Positions 13,045 to 23,569 of a stretch of DNA of 64,000 nt are shown here, one piece after another. The position numbers were made by a program, and so were the translations under genes. The stretch lies in the NCBI RefSeq assembly GCF_019112545.1, contig NW_025064884.1, positions 611,938-675,937 of the forward strand. Reading direction: 5' to 3'. Source of the DNA: Guyanagaster necrorhizus. Its lineage: Eukaryota > Basidiomycota > Agaricomycetes > Agaricales > Physalacriaceae. The notes below the pieces were generated by a model. It had not been told where the DNA came from. It saw only the letters and a program-made list of their open reading frames with translations, and searched no databases. Position 1 is the stretch's first letter, and every line of letters begins with the position of its first letter.

Positions 13045-13477
13045 TGTTAAGCCCAAGCATCACGTGAACAGACACACGTGGTAGACGGATGTTCTTTCGC
13101 ACTTCGAGGAATCAACCGAATCCACTGGGATGTATCCGCTTGATGTGACTCAAGGTCAAACGTTGACTCGAGGTAGAATGGTGTGTATAAACTTTAGCTC
13201 GAAGCTGGGTTTCTCCAGCAAGAGCTATGAGCCTTAAATACTGTTCGTGTAATGTTAAAAATACTACTACTAATTGTGTTGACTTGTGTCCATGGTGCCC
13301 GTTGTCCTTGAGCATCGTTGTTATACATAAAAGGGCAACTACGTGTCATCAAGCATCGTTGTATGGGCGCAGAGAAATAGGTTTTTGTGCTGACCAATCT
13401 CTTCCCACCATGCCCTGACTAAGCGTGAATAGGGGTTAGAAAGTAAGTAAAGAGGGAGAAGAGGAAAAATCGTAACA
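13045..13477 (-). repeat. 3' LTR of element K (433 bp)
   Basis: On the plus strand it starts TGTTAAGCCCAAGC and ends AATCGTAACA; the ends are the usual TG...CA. It keeps two perfect CACGTG hexamers at 13061-13066 and 13075-13080. It matches the 5' LTR at 20704-21136 in length. Confidence 0.96.
13061..13080. promoter_or_regulatory. Tandem CACGTG pair in K 3' LTR
   Basis: Two palindromic CACGTG hexamers start 14 bp apart. CACGTG is the E-box core bound by bHLH regulators such as Cbf1/Pho4 types in fungi. The spacing recurs in the H and I LTRs, but binding here is inference. Confidence 0.5.
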
Positions 13478-13496
13478 TTACCCCCTCCTTAAGACC
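13478..13496 (-). other. Polypurine tract of element K
   Basis: On the minus strand the run aaggagggggtaa lies directly before the 3' LTR, in the plus-strand priming position. It is conserved in A, D and H. Confidence 0.8.
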
Positions 13497-13510
13497 ATCG
13501 TCCCAATGGC

Positions 13511-16500
13511 TTAATTAAGGGATAGTTCATAATCTCGTATTGCTTGGTCCGTGGACATGTGTTTTTCGTTTACCCATTGATTTGATTCCGGACCATAGCC
13601 CTTCCAGCTGACGAGATAGTCGATGGTGGTAGTCATACCACCACCCCGCGCCTTGATTTTGCACAGTTTATGGTTAAGGACTTGGTCAATCTCGTAATGT
13701 TCCTCGTTGTCGATGAGTTCAGGAGGAGGAGGAGGTGGCTTTTGTTGGTTAGGGAATGCGGGTGCAATAAAGGGTGTTAATAGGTTTTCATTGAACACGT
13801 CGTGAACCTTCCAGGAGTTTGGTAGTTTTAGTTTGTACGCGGAGGCACCGACTCTGGAAAGGATCGGGAAGGGGCTGGTACATTTGTCGGCCAGCTTCTG
13901 TTTTAGTCGCGGGAGGTGTAGGTTTGTTGTATCAAGCCATACGAGGTCATTGGTTGCATAGTTATGGGATGGTTTTTTGTGTTTGTCATATTGCCTTTTC
14001 ATTGCAGTGGCTGCCTTCTTGAGGGCCGTTTTAGTTTCGGAGTGTATTGTTTGCATGGTATTGGCGAAATCTTTGGAGGCCGGGGTGGAGGCCTGCAGTT
14101 GGGTCTTTTGGGAGACATTTGGGTGTCGTCTGTGGTTGATAAAGAATGGGGTCTTCCTGGTTGCGGAGTGTATGTGATTATTATGTTGGAATGCTGCAAG
14201 GGCTAACCATTCGGTCCAGTCATCTTGTCGGTAATTGATGAATAACCATAGGTATTTCTCAATTTCCTGGTTGACCCGTTCGGTTTGCCCATCAGTTTGA
14301 GGATGGTACACCGTGGATGCGTTTTGACGAATGTTAAGTAGGCGATATAGGTCTGTCATGAACTTCGAGATGAACTGAGAGCCCCGATCAGAGATGACGA
14401 CCTGTGGCATTCCATGCTTCGCATAGACTTCATCTCGGAGGATCTTTGCCCATCCTTCGGAGGTGAGTTCCATGAAACAGGGAACTGGGATGATAGCCTT
14501 CGAAAACCTGTCAACGATGACGATGATGGCGTCATACCCTTGGCTCTCCGGTAGTCCGGTGATCATATCGACGGATATGTGAGTCCATGGGGCATTAGGA
14601 ATCTCGTTCGGGTGTAGGGGTGCGGCTCGGGGTTGAGTCGACGGTTTTCCCCTTTGACAAGTCTCACATGCCTTGATATAGTTGGTGACGTCCTTATTGA
14701 GTTTTGGCCACCAGTACTCCCGTAAGACCAACTCCTTCATCTTGGCTATCCCCGGGTGTCCTGCCATTGTGTGGTCATGGTATTGTGCAATTACCTCCCC
14801 ACGGAGGTTGGGCTCGTGGGGTATGTAGATTCGGCCATCATACTGAATCATTCCCCCTTCCATTGTTAATCCCCGCTCGTGGTTCAGTGAAGGGGCGATC
14901 CGTTGATCTCATTTGTGAGGATCACGGGTTACACTCTTGATCCGCTCATGGATTTCGGCTTCTGTTGGCATTATCATGGTGCGGAAATGCTCGGGTTGGA
15001 GGATTACTACCCCCTCATTGTCTCCTCCTCCTTGATCGTGATCAGCCCTCCAGCTCAGCAGGTCTGCCTTTTTATTGGCAGTACCCAGCTTATGATGTAG
15101 AGTGTACTGGTATTGGGTCAACTCAGTAACCCACCGTGCCTGTCGTCAGTTTAATTTCTGCAGCTGACGGAAATATCGCAGGTTTTGATGGTCCATCCAT
15201 ATCTCAAAGATTTCCATGGCCCCAATCAGATAGTGTCGCCACTCTTCGAGAGCCAGCATAATGGCGAGGAGTTCTTTGTCGTAGATTTCGTAGTTCCTCT
15301 CCGTGACTGATAGTGCTTTAGAGAGAAATGCGACCGGTCACCATTTTTTCCCCTGTTCTTGAGATAGAATGGTGCCAATGGCACCTTCGCTGGAATCTGC
15401 CTCCACCTTGAATTTCCCATCGCTTGTTGGTATGGCGAGTACTACGTCCTCCGCTAACCGTCGTTTGAGGTCTTCAAAGGCGGTCTGTTGGGATAGACCC
15501 CAGGTCCAGGGGGTGTTGCCAGTTAACTGTGTCATAGGTCAGACAATTTTACTGTAGTCTCGAATGAAGCGTCGGTAGAAGTTTGTGAACCCGAGAAAGG
15601 ACTGGAGTTCCTTTTTCTTTCTTGGTTCTGGCCACTCCGTCATGCCTTTAACCTTCACAGGGTCTATTCGGATGCTTCCTTCTGCAATGATTACCCCAAG
15701 GTATTCAGTCTCCGTGGTTTTGAACTCACATTTCTTAGCTTTGAGGAAGAGTTTGTGGCGCCTCATGAGTTCGAGTACCTTCCGGACTAGAACTCGGTGC
15801 TCCTCCTTTGTCTTCGACATGATCAAGATGTCATCGAGATATATGGTGACCTTTCCGATGGTGATGAGGTCTTTGAATATATCATTCATCATTCACTGGA
15901 AAGTTGCCAGGGAATTGGTGAGGCCAAAGAACATTACCGTGGGCTCAAAGAGGCCTCGATTAGTCCTGAAGGCCATCTTCCATTCGTCCTCTTCCTTGAT
16001 ACGGACGTTGTTGTATCCCCATCGGATATCCAACTTAGTGTAGTATTTTGCCTCCCAAAGTTTATCCATTAACTCAGAGATTAGGGAGAGGGGATAGCGG
16101 TTTTTGATGGTCATCTCGTTGAGTTTTCGGTAGTCTTGGACGGGTCTAAGCTTCCCATCCTTCTTCTTAACGAAGAAGAATGGTGACGCCATGGGGGATT
16201 TGGATGCTCGAATTCGCCCACTGGATAGGTTCTCATCGAGGAACCTGTCCAGTTCCTGCTGCTCGGTGCTACTGAGTGGGTAGGTTTTGCAGTCAAGGTT
16301 GGCGTTCACGTTTGGAATCAGTTCTATGGCATGATCCCATGGTTTTGGCTCGGGTAGTTCGTCGAAGTTCTCTTTGGTGAATAAATCTTGATAGTCCCGT
16401 GCCCATGGAGGAACCATTTCTTCAAAGGTCTTTTCCTCCTTTTGTTGATTGGCCTGTGTGGCCAGGTTGTTGGCATGGTGCATGGCTCAGAGGTGTATTT

Positions 16501-17404
16501 CCTGCTGTACGTCCACTGCCAGAATGGTCTCCCCATCTTCCATCTCTTCATCCCAGCGATCATCGGGGTCTTCATCTGATAGTTCAAATGGAATCTTTCG
16601 GCATCTACACCTGGCGAATGTGATCCGGCCGGTTTTCCAGTTGATAAGCAGGTTATGCCGTATTAACCAGTCATGTCCAAGGAAGACTTCCTTGGTTCCT
16701 AGATCTGTTACTGCAAGGTCGATTCGCTTGGCGTGATCTCCGATGGTTAGTCGGAGCTCGATGAATTCGGTAATGGATCCAGCCTGGTTTTTTGTCCCGT
16801 CGGCATTGTAGACTGGGATTGGGGCGGCTGTGGCACGGGTGGGGATGCGGTTTTTTTCTATGAAGGCCTGATTGATTGAGCTTCCGGTACATCCACTGTC
16901 CACAAGCATGGTTACTTCGTAGGGGGTTCGGTTGGTCAACGTTTCGATCCTTGCTTTGACGATAAGGTCTCGTCCTGTTGCCTTGGCTCGTCAGACGAAC
17001 CGCTGGGGTCCTCGGAGCTCGTCGAGCCATTCCAAGGCTCGGCACCTTTCCGCCTTCTTTAATCCCTTGATCATCTCGTCAACTACTTCTTCGGCCCTGG
17101 TCCGATGTATCCAATTTTTTAGAATGGCCCTGGCTGCTGCTTCGTTTTTGGCTTCTTTGATGGCCCTCCAGGTCCATTCGGTGTCAAAGGGTTTGAGCCA
17201 TTCATTGGGGCTCTCTGCCCCCATTTGGCCCGTAGGCATTTGAGTTTGTTCTTGCAATTCTTCGGTGTGTATGTCAACTGTGGGTATATTCGAATGCGTC
17301 GTGTACATAGGCATAGGAGTAACTACAGAAATACTATCAGTCTGACTAGTGGCTGGGATAGGCACACCGTGAGCTCGTATGGCCGATCTAGTGGAATTGC
17401 GCAC
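13511..17404 (-). pseudogene. pol: pol polyprotein (element K): PR-RT-RNaseH-IN-chromodomain
   Basis: The pol frame of 1,298 codons starts at the GTG at 17402-17404, overlapping the gag TAG. Order: linker; aspartic protease (DSGCTGS, Asp codon at 16898-16900, and the Phe-Leu-Gly-His-Asp-Trp-Leu segment); reverse transcriptase (about 15400-16230, YLDDIL with the two Asp at 15830-15835); RNase H (about 15150-15420); H2C2 zinc domain (about 14640-14820); DDE integrase (first Asp near 14570, second near 14385, Glu near 14255); chromodomain (about 13520-13720) with a Trp-Lys-Gly-Tyr-Gly block. Stops at 16991, 16487, 15893, 15539, 15338, about 15146 and 14909 replace Arg or Trp codons. The last 450 codons are open. 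All catalytic residues I can check are intact, so only the stops kill it. Confidence 0.95.
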
Positions 17405-20400
17405 TAGTCGGCCCCTTCTTTTACCTCCTCGACCTTCGTTTCTTTTCCAAGTTCTTCATCTTCCTTCTGTAACTCGGCTATCTGTGCCCGTATGTCTTCT
17501 CAGGTTCGTTTCTTTTTTGGGCAGTCTTTAGCCATGTGTCCTTTCTGTCCGCAGTTGAAACATTTGCCTTCTTTCTTCATCCTGTCAATGTCCATGGGTT
17601 TGCCGGTCCCGGTATAGGTGGTTCCTGTTCCGGTCTTCTGAGTGCTGTAGGTGGGAGCCGTCGAGAGTCTCTGTGATTTCCCAGCAGTTTGCCCTGGTTT
17701 GTTCAGGGTTGGTGGGGTCGGCTTCCTGTTGTAGTCCTGTAGGGTTGATGCCTCCGCTTTCTGCCTTTGTCGCTCTTTATATATCTTGACGATCCTCTCT
17801 TTCCATTCGTCATATCCGACGGGCATCAGCATTTTGACGCCCATGGCAGAGATCATCGTGAGGTACGAAGAGGGGACTCCCCTCTTGAGGGCTTCCACCA
17901 TCCTTCCATCGTTGGCGATGTCCTCCCATATGCCAGCTAGTTTGGCGAGCCGTTCTAGCTCGTTGAAGTAGTCAGTGGCCGCCTTATCTCCTATCTTGTA
18001 TTCCTTGATCTTTTGTTTATGGACTTCTTGAACCGCTGGGTCAATAAACTTATTGTTAAGCATTTGTTTAAAGACCACCCACGAGGGGTATCAGTAATGT
18101 CCTCGAGTGGTTGATCGGAAATTTGGGGAGATAAGGATCCACCAGGTCTTAGCCTTTTCTTCCAGGTACGAGGCGGCGAATGCAACCTTATTCATGTCGG
18201 TCCCAAGGTACCCAATGTACGCCTCGAAGTATTGTTCACAGTTGACCAGGAATCGGTCGATGTCATCTGAGGCCCCTTTAAAGGGACGGGGTTTTCGGAG
18301 TAGGTCTGGGCGACATTGGAGGACTTGGGCATTTTCCAGGAGTGCCCCCATGGGGTTGGGCCATTCATCGAAGGGAGGCCATCGCCATTCGATGGGCGGT
18401 CCGGGGAATGAGTGTAGGGAGTTGTCGTCGGTGACGAGGCTTCTCTTGGGCTCTTGGATATGGACGATGATTCTGTCCCGAATTGTAAATCCTAGTCGCG
18501 TAGCCTCTGGATTGTTCTGGGCGGGTTCCTTTCCCCTGCCGCTGGGTCCAGCTTCATCGGGAGGGGGCTGTCCCCCTAATAGTCTGCTTCCCTTCCCAGT
18601 CCATGGGTTCTGGAAACCTTCAACTCAGCGTTCGCTGGGGTACTTCCTGGTTTGGGTGAGCTGAGAAGCCATATTTTGAATGGAGCGTCGGCTGGTTCTG
18701 GCGACGCTTCGGATTGAAGGTGCCGTGTATACGGCTCTTTTTGGTGTGACAGGTGGGGTTCGTGGCAACAGCTGAATGCTTGTTTGTGGTTGGAATGGGG
18801 GCATCAGCCCGAGCAGATCCTCGGGATGCCGGCACCCATATTCTTTCCAGGCATGTTCTGTCGCAGCATACTGTAAAATTCGTTTTTTCTCCAATGAACC
18901 TGCATACCGATACTCAAGTCCTAGGGGAGTTGCCAACCAGTGGGCGTCTCCCCATAAAAAGAGCATTCCTTGCTCGTATAACTCCCTGTATTCTTTCTGC
19001 CTGCTTCTTTCAATTTCCTCCCTTAATGCTGCCTCATCTGGTTGCTGTCCTGTGTATGTCATAAAGTGTCGAGGGTCAAAGGGGCCTTCCTCTCCCTCCT
19101 CGCTGTCCTCGCTGTCCTCGTTGTCCTCGCTGTCCTCGCTGTCCTCCCCTAGGAGGGAACCTGCAAGCTGGTCGGAGGCAAGGGGCCTGAGTCGTAGCGT
19201 CGATGGGGAGTTCTCCGACGTTACTGGGTCTCGCGTCTCCTTCAGCGATAGGCTGGACCGGGATGGGTGGGACTCTGTAGTACCTTGTTCTGCCCACCGT
19301 TCTTGCTCTCTCCAGTTCCTCGCTATAGAGGCTGAAGTTTCGGTAGAACTCCGGAAGGAGGAACTGGTGGGCAACCCGACTTCCCAGGAATCGTCAGAGG
19401 GCGAGGTCGGAGACGTGGGCGTTGTCGGGTACCCAGAGCCCATAGGCGTCAAGGACGGAGTCGGCGTCGGATGCGATGGTGTCTGTTCGGCTGGGGTACT
19501 GTAGATCGGGAGGGGGAGGTTCTTCTCCCCTTTTGATGGCTTCGCTTCTAGTGACTGGACTCCCTGGTCCTGTCCAGGGGTCTTCGTTGGTCAGTGGCTC
19601 TCTGAAGGGGGACTTGGATCCTGAGGACTGGAGTCCGTACCATGCGGAGGAGGCGAAGCCCATCCTCTCTGCGTCCTCTCATCTCCTTCGTGCTCGCCCC
19701 TGCCGGTCATACTCGGCTTCCTCGTACTCCCGCTGGGCTTGGTCCTGAGTGTACTTGGCAAGTTCTTCTCGGGCTCGCTCTTCTTCCGCCCTACGCTGCT
19801 GAATCTGCTGCTGCTGTCATAAGGTGCTGTCATAGTCAAATGGGACGGTAAGATCCCAGTCTGGGAATACCCTCCGGATAATTCTGTCCCTTGCAATTCT
19901 TCCCCTTGTGCTGGCCGTGCCAACCTCTGGCTCGCTCCCGACGTGGAGATGTTGGAATAGGTCCCCAGCCGCCGAGATAGTGATTTCGATGTTGGCATAG
20001 TCGGGGTGTATAGTCCTTCCGTGGGGATTCTCAACCCTCAGCCTGCTGACGGACCTGCTGGAGTCGGAGTTTGGCTCGGTGGGCTCGTAGAGGGAGTCTC
20101 GGGGTGGGTTGGGGGAAGTCCTGGTTCTCGAAGCCACCCGAGAGGCATCACGGGAGTCCCGAGTGTGGTTTCCAATCCCTAGGGTGTGAGAGGCGGTGGA
20201 AGGGTTACTGGGGTTTGGAGGGATATCGTGGGGGATCTCCTGGGCGACCTGAGGGACTGTCGTGGTCCACGGGTTTCAGAACCCTGTGAGATTATGGTCC
20301 CGGTTTCTACTGTTAGGTCGTCAAGGAGGGTATCGATGTCCTTCTTCTTCTTGAGGGCTCCCCATATCCTGGTGGCTATGCCCAGCTTCTGGTATGGGAA

Positions 20401-20445
20401 ACTCCTCTGGCTGGAGGGTTGTTCTGGCAGAGGGGGGGATGTCAT
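17404..20445 (-). pseudogene. gag: gag (element K), second frame: basic motif, acidic repeat, capsid-like, zinc knuckle
   Basis: From the ATG at 20445 to the TAG at 17404-17406 this frame is 1,014 codons, much longer than the usual Ty3/gypsy Gag of a few hundred. It begins with a Pro/Ser segment and a Lys-rich motif (four Lys near residue 35). A Glu-Asp-Ser repeat lies at about 19090-19150, a capsid-like Retrotrans_gag region at about 17780-18300, and a CX2CX4HX4C knuckle, CFNCGQKGHMAKDC, at about 17518-17560. Stops at 20179, 19591, 18625, 18091 and 17500 mostly fit CGA-to-TGA or CAG-to-TAG changes. Between 20180 and 19300 the overlapping frame looks better conserved, so the true Gag start is uncertain. 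Confidence 0.8.
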
Positions 20446-20647
20446 AGAAAGGGAGGTCCGGGGTTACGTTTCGGAGGATCTGTTGGATCTGTTGGAATGC
20501 TTGGTAGTGCCTGACAATCTAAGCGGTGATTGATTGTCGCCCTCGGCAACAAGTGATGATGGCTAGAAGGCTGAGCAGCGTTCCGATGATGGAAGCTATT
20601 AGCTCAAAGAAGTCGTGGTTTAGGGCACGAGTTGTAACTGGAGTCAT
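19076..20647 (-). pseudogene. ORF1 (element K): membrane-anchor-like, coiled-coil-like protein overlapping gag
   Basis: The ATG at 20645-20647 follows the primer-binding site by about 40 bases. Residues 13-34 are strongly hydrophobic and are followed by Cys-Arg-Gly-Arg, like a membrane anchor with a positive flank. Later come a His-Tyr-Gln-Ala-Phe-Gln segment, a Gln/Glu/Arg-rich stretch that could form a coiled coil (about 19680-19830), and a Phe-Tyr-Arg-Asn-Phe block near 19340. The frame differs from that of the capsid part, reaching it only by a +1 shift, and equals the pol frame. H, A, C and J keep recognisable versions. Internal stops replace Trp and Arg codons. The function is unknown; it may be the N-terminal part of Gag or a separate protein. 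Confidence 0.65.
19098..19147 (-). repeat. 9-bp tandem repeat in K gag (acidic tract)
   Basis: About five to six copies of a 9-bp unit (cctcgctgt on the plus strand) encode Glu-Asp-Ser repeats in the gag frame. H and A have acidic but non-repeated sequence here, so the repeat expanded within this lineage. Confidence 0.8.
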
Positions 20648-20689
20648 TCGGTTTCTCAGCACGATTGGGCTTGAGAAAGGGAAGGAAGA

Positions 20690-20702
20690 AGCTTCGAGCT
20701 AA
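20690..20702 (-). promoter_or_regulatory. Self-primer-binding site of element K
   Basis: On the minus strand TTAGCTCGAAGCT begins one base after the 5' LTR. It is perfectly complementary, 13 of 13, to AGCTTCGAGCTAA inside the LTR (20853-20865). This is the arrangement of self-primed elements of the Tf1/sushi type, where the RNA 5' end folds back as primer. Confidence 0.85.
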
Positions 20703-20852
20703 TTGTTAAGCCCAAGCGTCACGTGAACAGACACACGTAGTAGACGGATGTTCTTTCGCACTTCGAGGAATCAACCGAATCCACTGGGATGTATCCACTT
20801 GATGTGACTCAAGGTCAAATGTTGACTCGAGGTAGAATGGTGTGTATAAACT

Positions 20853-20865
20853 TTAGCTCGAAGCT
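20853..20865 (-). promoter_or_regulatory. Self-primer / predicted RNA 5' end (element K)
   Basis: On the minus strand this reads AGCTTCGAGCTAA. It lies 34 nt after the start of the TATA-like box, where a transcript would be expected to begin, and it pairs fully with the primer-binding site. Confidence 0.75.
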
Positions 20866-20892
20866 GGATTTCTCCAGTGAGAGCTATGAGCC

Positions 20893-20899
20893 TTAAATA
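20893..20899 (-). promoter_or_regulatory. TATA-like box of element K
   Basis: TATTTAA on the minus strand. The same box stands 34 nt before the predicted RNA start in H and I. Confidence 0.7.
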
Positions 20900-21141
20900 C
20901 TGTTCGTGTAATGTTAAAAATACTACTACTAATTGTGTTGACTTGTGTCCATGGTGCCTATTGTCCTTGAGCATCGTTGTTATACATAAAAGGGCGACTA
21001 TGTGTCGTCAAGCATCGTTGTATGGGCGCAGAGAAATAGGTTTTTGTGCTGACCAATCTCTTCCCACCATGCCCTGACTAAGCATGAATAGGGGTTAGAA
21101 AGTAAGTAAAGAGGGAGAAGAGGAAAAATCATAACACCTGC

Positions 21142-23536
21142 CACATTCCAGTGGATGATGAATGATATATTCAAGGACCTCATCACCACTGGAAAAGTCA
21201 CCATCTACTTTGATGATATCCTAATCATGTCCAAGATAAAAGAGAAACATAGAAGATTGGTGTGACAAATACTAGCCCTCATGAGGAAACACAAATTATT
21301 TCTCAAAGCCAAAAAATGTGAGTTTGAAGTACTTGAAATGGAATACTTAGGAGTCATCATTGCAGCAGGAAGCATCCAGATGGACCTAGTTAAGGTCACT
21401 AAAATGATGGAATGACCAACCCTGACCAAAAAAAGGGAACTACAGTCATTTCTCAGATTCACAAACTTCTACCAGTGCTTTATCTGCAATTACAGCAAGA
21501 TAGTTTGACCAATGACATAATTGACTGGCAATGCCCTGTGGACCTGGGGTACTTTCCAACAAACCATCTTTGACAACCTGAAGCAGAGACTGGCTGAGGA
21601 TGTCATACTCACCATTCTGATCCAGGAAGGGAAGTTTCGGGTCGAAGCTGACTCTAGCGAGAGAGCCATCAGAGCTATACTGTTCTAAGAGCAGAATGGC
21701 AAATAGCAACCAGTTGCATTCTTGTCAAAGACACTCATAGTCATAGAATGGAACTATGAAATATATGACAAAGAGCTCTTTGCTATCATACTTGTCCTAG
21801 AAGAGTGGCAGCATTATCTCATCAGGGCGACTGAAACCTTCAAAATCTGGACTGATCACTAAAATCTCTGATATTTCTGACAGCCTCAGAAACTGAACTG
21901 CCGACAAGCAAAATAGATCATAGAATTAAGCCAGTATCAATACACACTTTATCACAAAGCTGGTGCCACCAACAAGAAAGCAGATCTACTTAGCTGAAGG
22001 GCAGATCACAACCAAGGGGGTTCCAACAATGAAAGAGTGACATTGTTATAGCCTGAACATTTCTGGGCTATAATAATGCTGACAGAAGAGGAAATTCATA
22101 AGCATATAAAGAGTGTGACTCATGACAATCACAAATGGGACTAGCAAGTAGCCCCTTCCCTCAATCATGAGTGAGGAATGATAAAAGAAGGTGAGCTGAT
22201 CTGGTATGATGGATAGATCTACATCCCAAGAGACTAAGGACTATAGAGTGAGATCATTGCCATCTGCCATAATCATGCCATAGCAGAGCACCCTGGTATA
22301 GCCAAAACAAAAGAACTAGTGTTGTGGAAATACTGGTGGCCCAAAATGAGTAATGACATCACTATATATATCAAAGCCTGTGAAGTCTGCCAACAAGGAA
22401 AATCATCAATGCAGAGCCAACCTGCATCTTTACACCCAAACAAGATCCTGTCAGCACCATAGACTTATGTCTTGGTAGACATGATCACTGGTCTACCAGA
22501 CTGTAATGGATATGACACCATTATTATCATTGTTGATTGATTCTCAAAAGCAATCATTCTGATCACCTGTTTGACTGAGTTAACCTCAGAAGGGTGGGCA
22601 AAAATCCTATGAGATGAAGTATACACAAAGTATGGTATGCCACAAGTCATCATTTCAGACTATAGACCACAATTCATCTCTAAGTTCTTGGACGACCTAT
22701 ACTGACTTCTATAAATTAGGCACAATGCATCAACTGCATACCACTCACAAACCAATGGCCAAACAGAATGCACCAATCAGAAGGTTGAAAAATACCTCTG
22801 CCTCTTCATCAATTACTGTCAGAATGACTGGGCAGAATGGCTGGCTCTTGCCATCTTCCAGCATAATAACCAAGTACACTCAGCAATGGGAAAAATGCTG
22901 TTTTTCATTAATTATGGGAGACATCTGCACATTACCCGAACAGAATGCTACCAAACTACCACCTCTGCTTTCATGGACTTCACTAACACTATAGAAAAAA
23001 TCTATAATGAAACAAAAACAGTGCTGGAGAAAGCAGCCACTTCTATGAAAGCATAATATGATAAATACTGCTGCCCTGCACACATATATTCTATCAGTGA
23101 CAAAGTTTGGTTGGACACCATGAATCTCCATCTGCTCTGTCCAAAGCAAAAGCTCAGCAACAAATGTATGAGCCTCTTTCAAATTATCTCCAAAATTAGA
23201 GCCAGTGCCTCCAAGCTCTGACTCCTAGCATCCTGGAAAATCCATGACATCTTTAATGAAACACTCCTCATCTTATATGTTGCATCTGCCTTTCTGAACC
23301 AAAACAGGCCCCCTCCACCACTGCCAGACCTCATCAATGATGAAGAACATTATAAAATCAATCAAGTACTAAATCACAAGCTGTGCAAAATCAAAGTGAA
23401 AGGCAAGAGAATAACAACTACTATTGATTATTTAGTCAGCTGAAAAAGATATGGGCCAGAATCCAACCAATGGGTTAATGAGAAACTGATGAATGCAGAT
23501 GAAGCAATATGTGACTATGAACTATTCTTAAATTAA
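21142..23536 (+). pseudogene. pol: pol, part 2 (element A): RT to chromodomain
   Basis: This resumes the reverse transcriptase interrupted by K. The catalytic box reads YFDDIL (Tyr codon at 21206). RNase H follows around 21640-21850, where the Val-Glu-Ala-Asp segment is intact. The H2C2 and integrase blocks lie at 22260-22800, and the chromodomain runs to the TAA at 23534-23536. Many stops, mostly at former Trp and Arg codons. Codon phase is kept across the K insertion. Confidence 0.88.
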
Positions 23537-23569
23537 GCCATCAGAACAATGGTCTTAAGGAGAGGGTAA

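Larger units (their letters stand above)
13045..21136 (-). mobile_element. Element K: complete chromovirus (8,092 bp)
   Basis: This minus-strand element has two 433-bp LTRs and an exact 5-bp duplication CCTGC at 13040-13044 and 21137-21141. It is inserted in the reverse transcriptase of element A. It keeps far more CpG than its surroundings, so it is younger. Order on the minus strand: 5' LTR, primer-binding site, ORF1/gag, pol with chromodomain, polypurine tract, 3' LTR. About 14 base differences separate the LTRs by my reading, all transitions. Stops in gag and pol make it non-autonomous. Confidence 0.97.
20704..21136 (-). repeat. 5' LTR of element K (433 bp)
   Basis: Ends are TG...CA. Compared with the 3' LTR the differences I found are all transitions, and most affect a CpG that is intact in one copy and CA or TG in the other. 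It contains the core promoter and the self-primer. Confidence 0.96.

Noticed and set aside
15585..16043. 152-codon plus-strand frame
   Set aside because: Antisense to the K reverse transcriptase, which has clear motifs on the minus strand.
18107..18664. 185-codon open frame on the plus strand
   Set aside because: It is antisense to the gag of K, has no homologous counterpart kept open in A or H, and follows from the base composition of the gag frame.
18776..19504. 242-codon open frame on the plus strand
   Set aside because: Antisense to the acidic and Ser/Pro-rich gag part of K; its Ser-Leu-Ser repeats are the reverse reading of the 9-bp array.
20690..20703. tRNA-primed primer-binding site
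   Set aside because: The sequence after the LTR lacks the TGG expected to pair with a tRNA CCA end and instead matches the element's own LTR perfectly.
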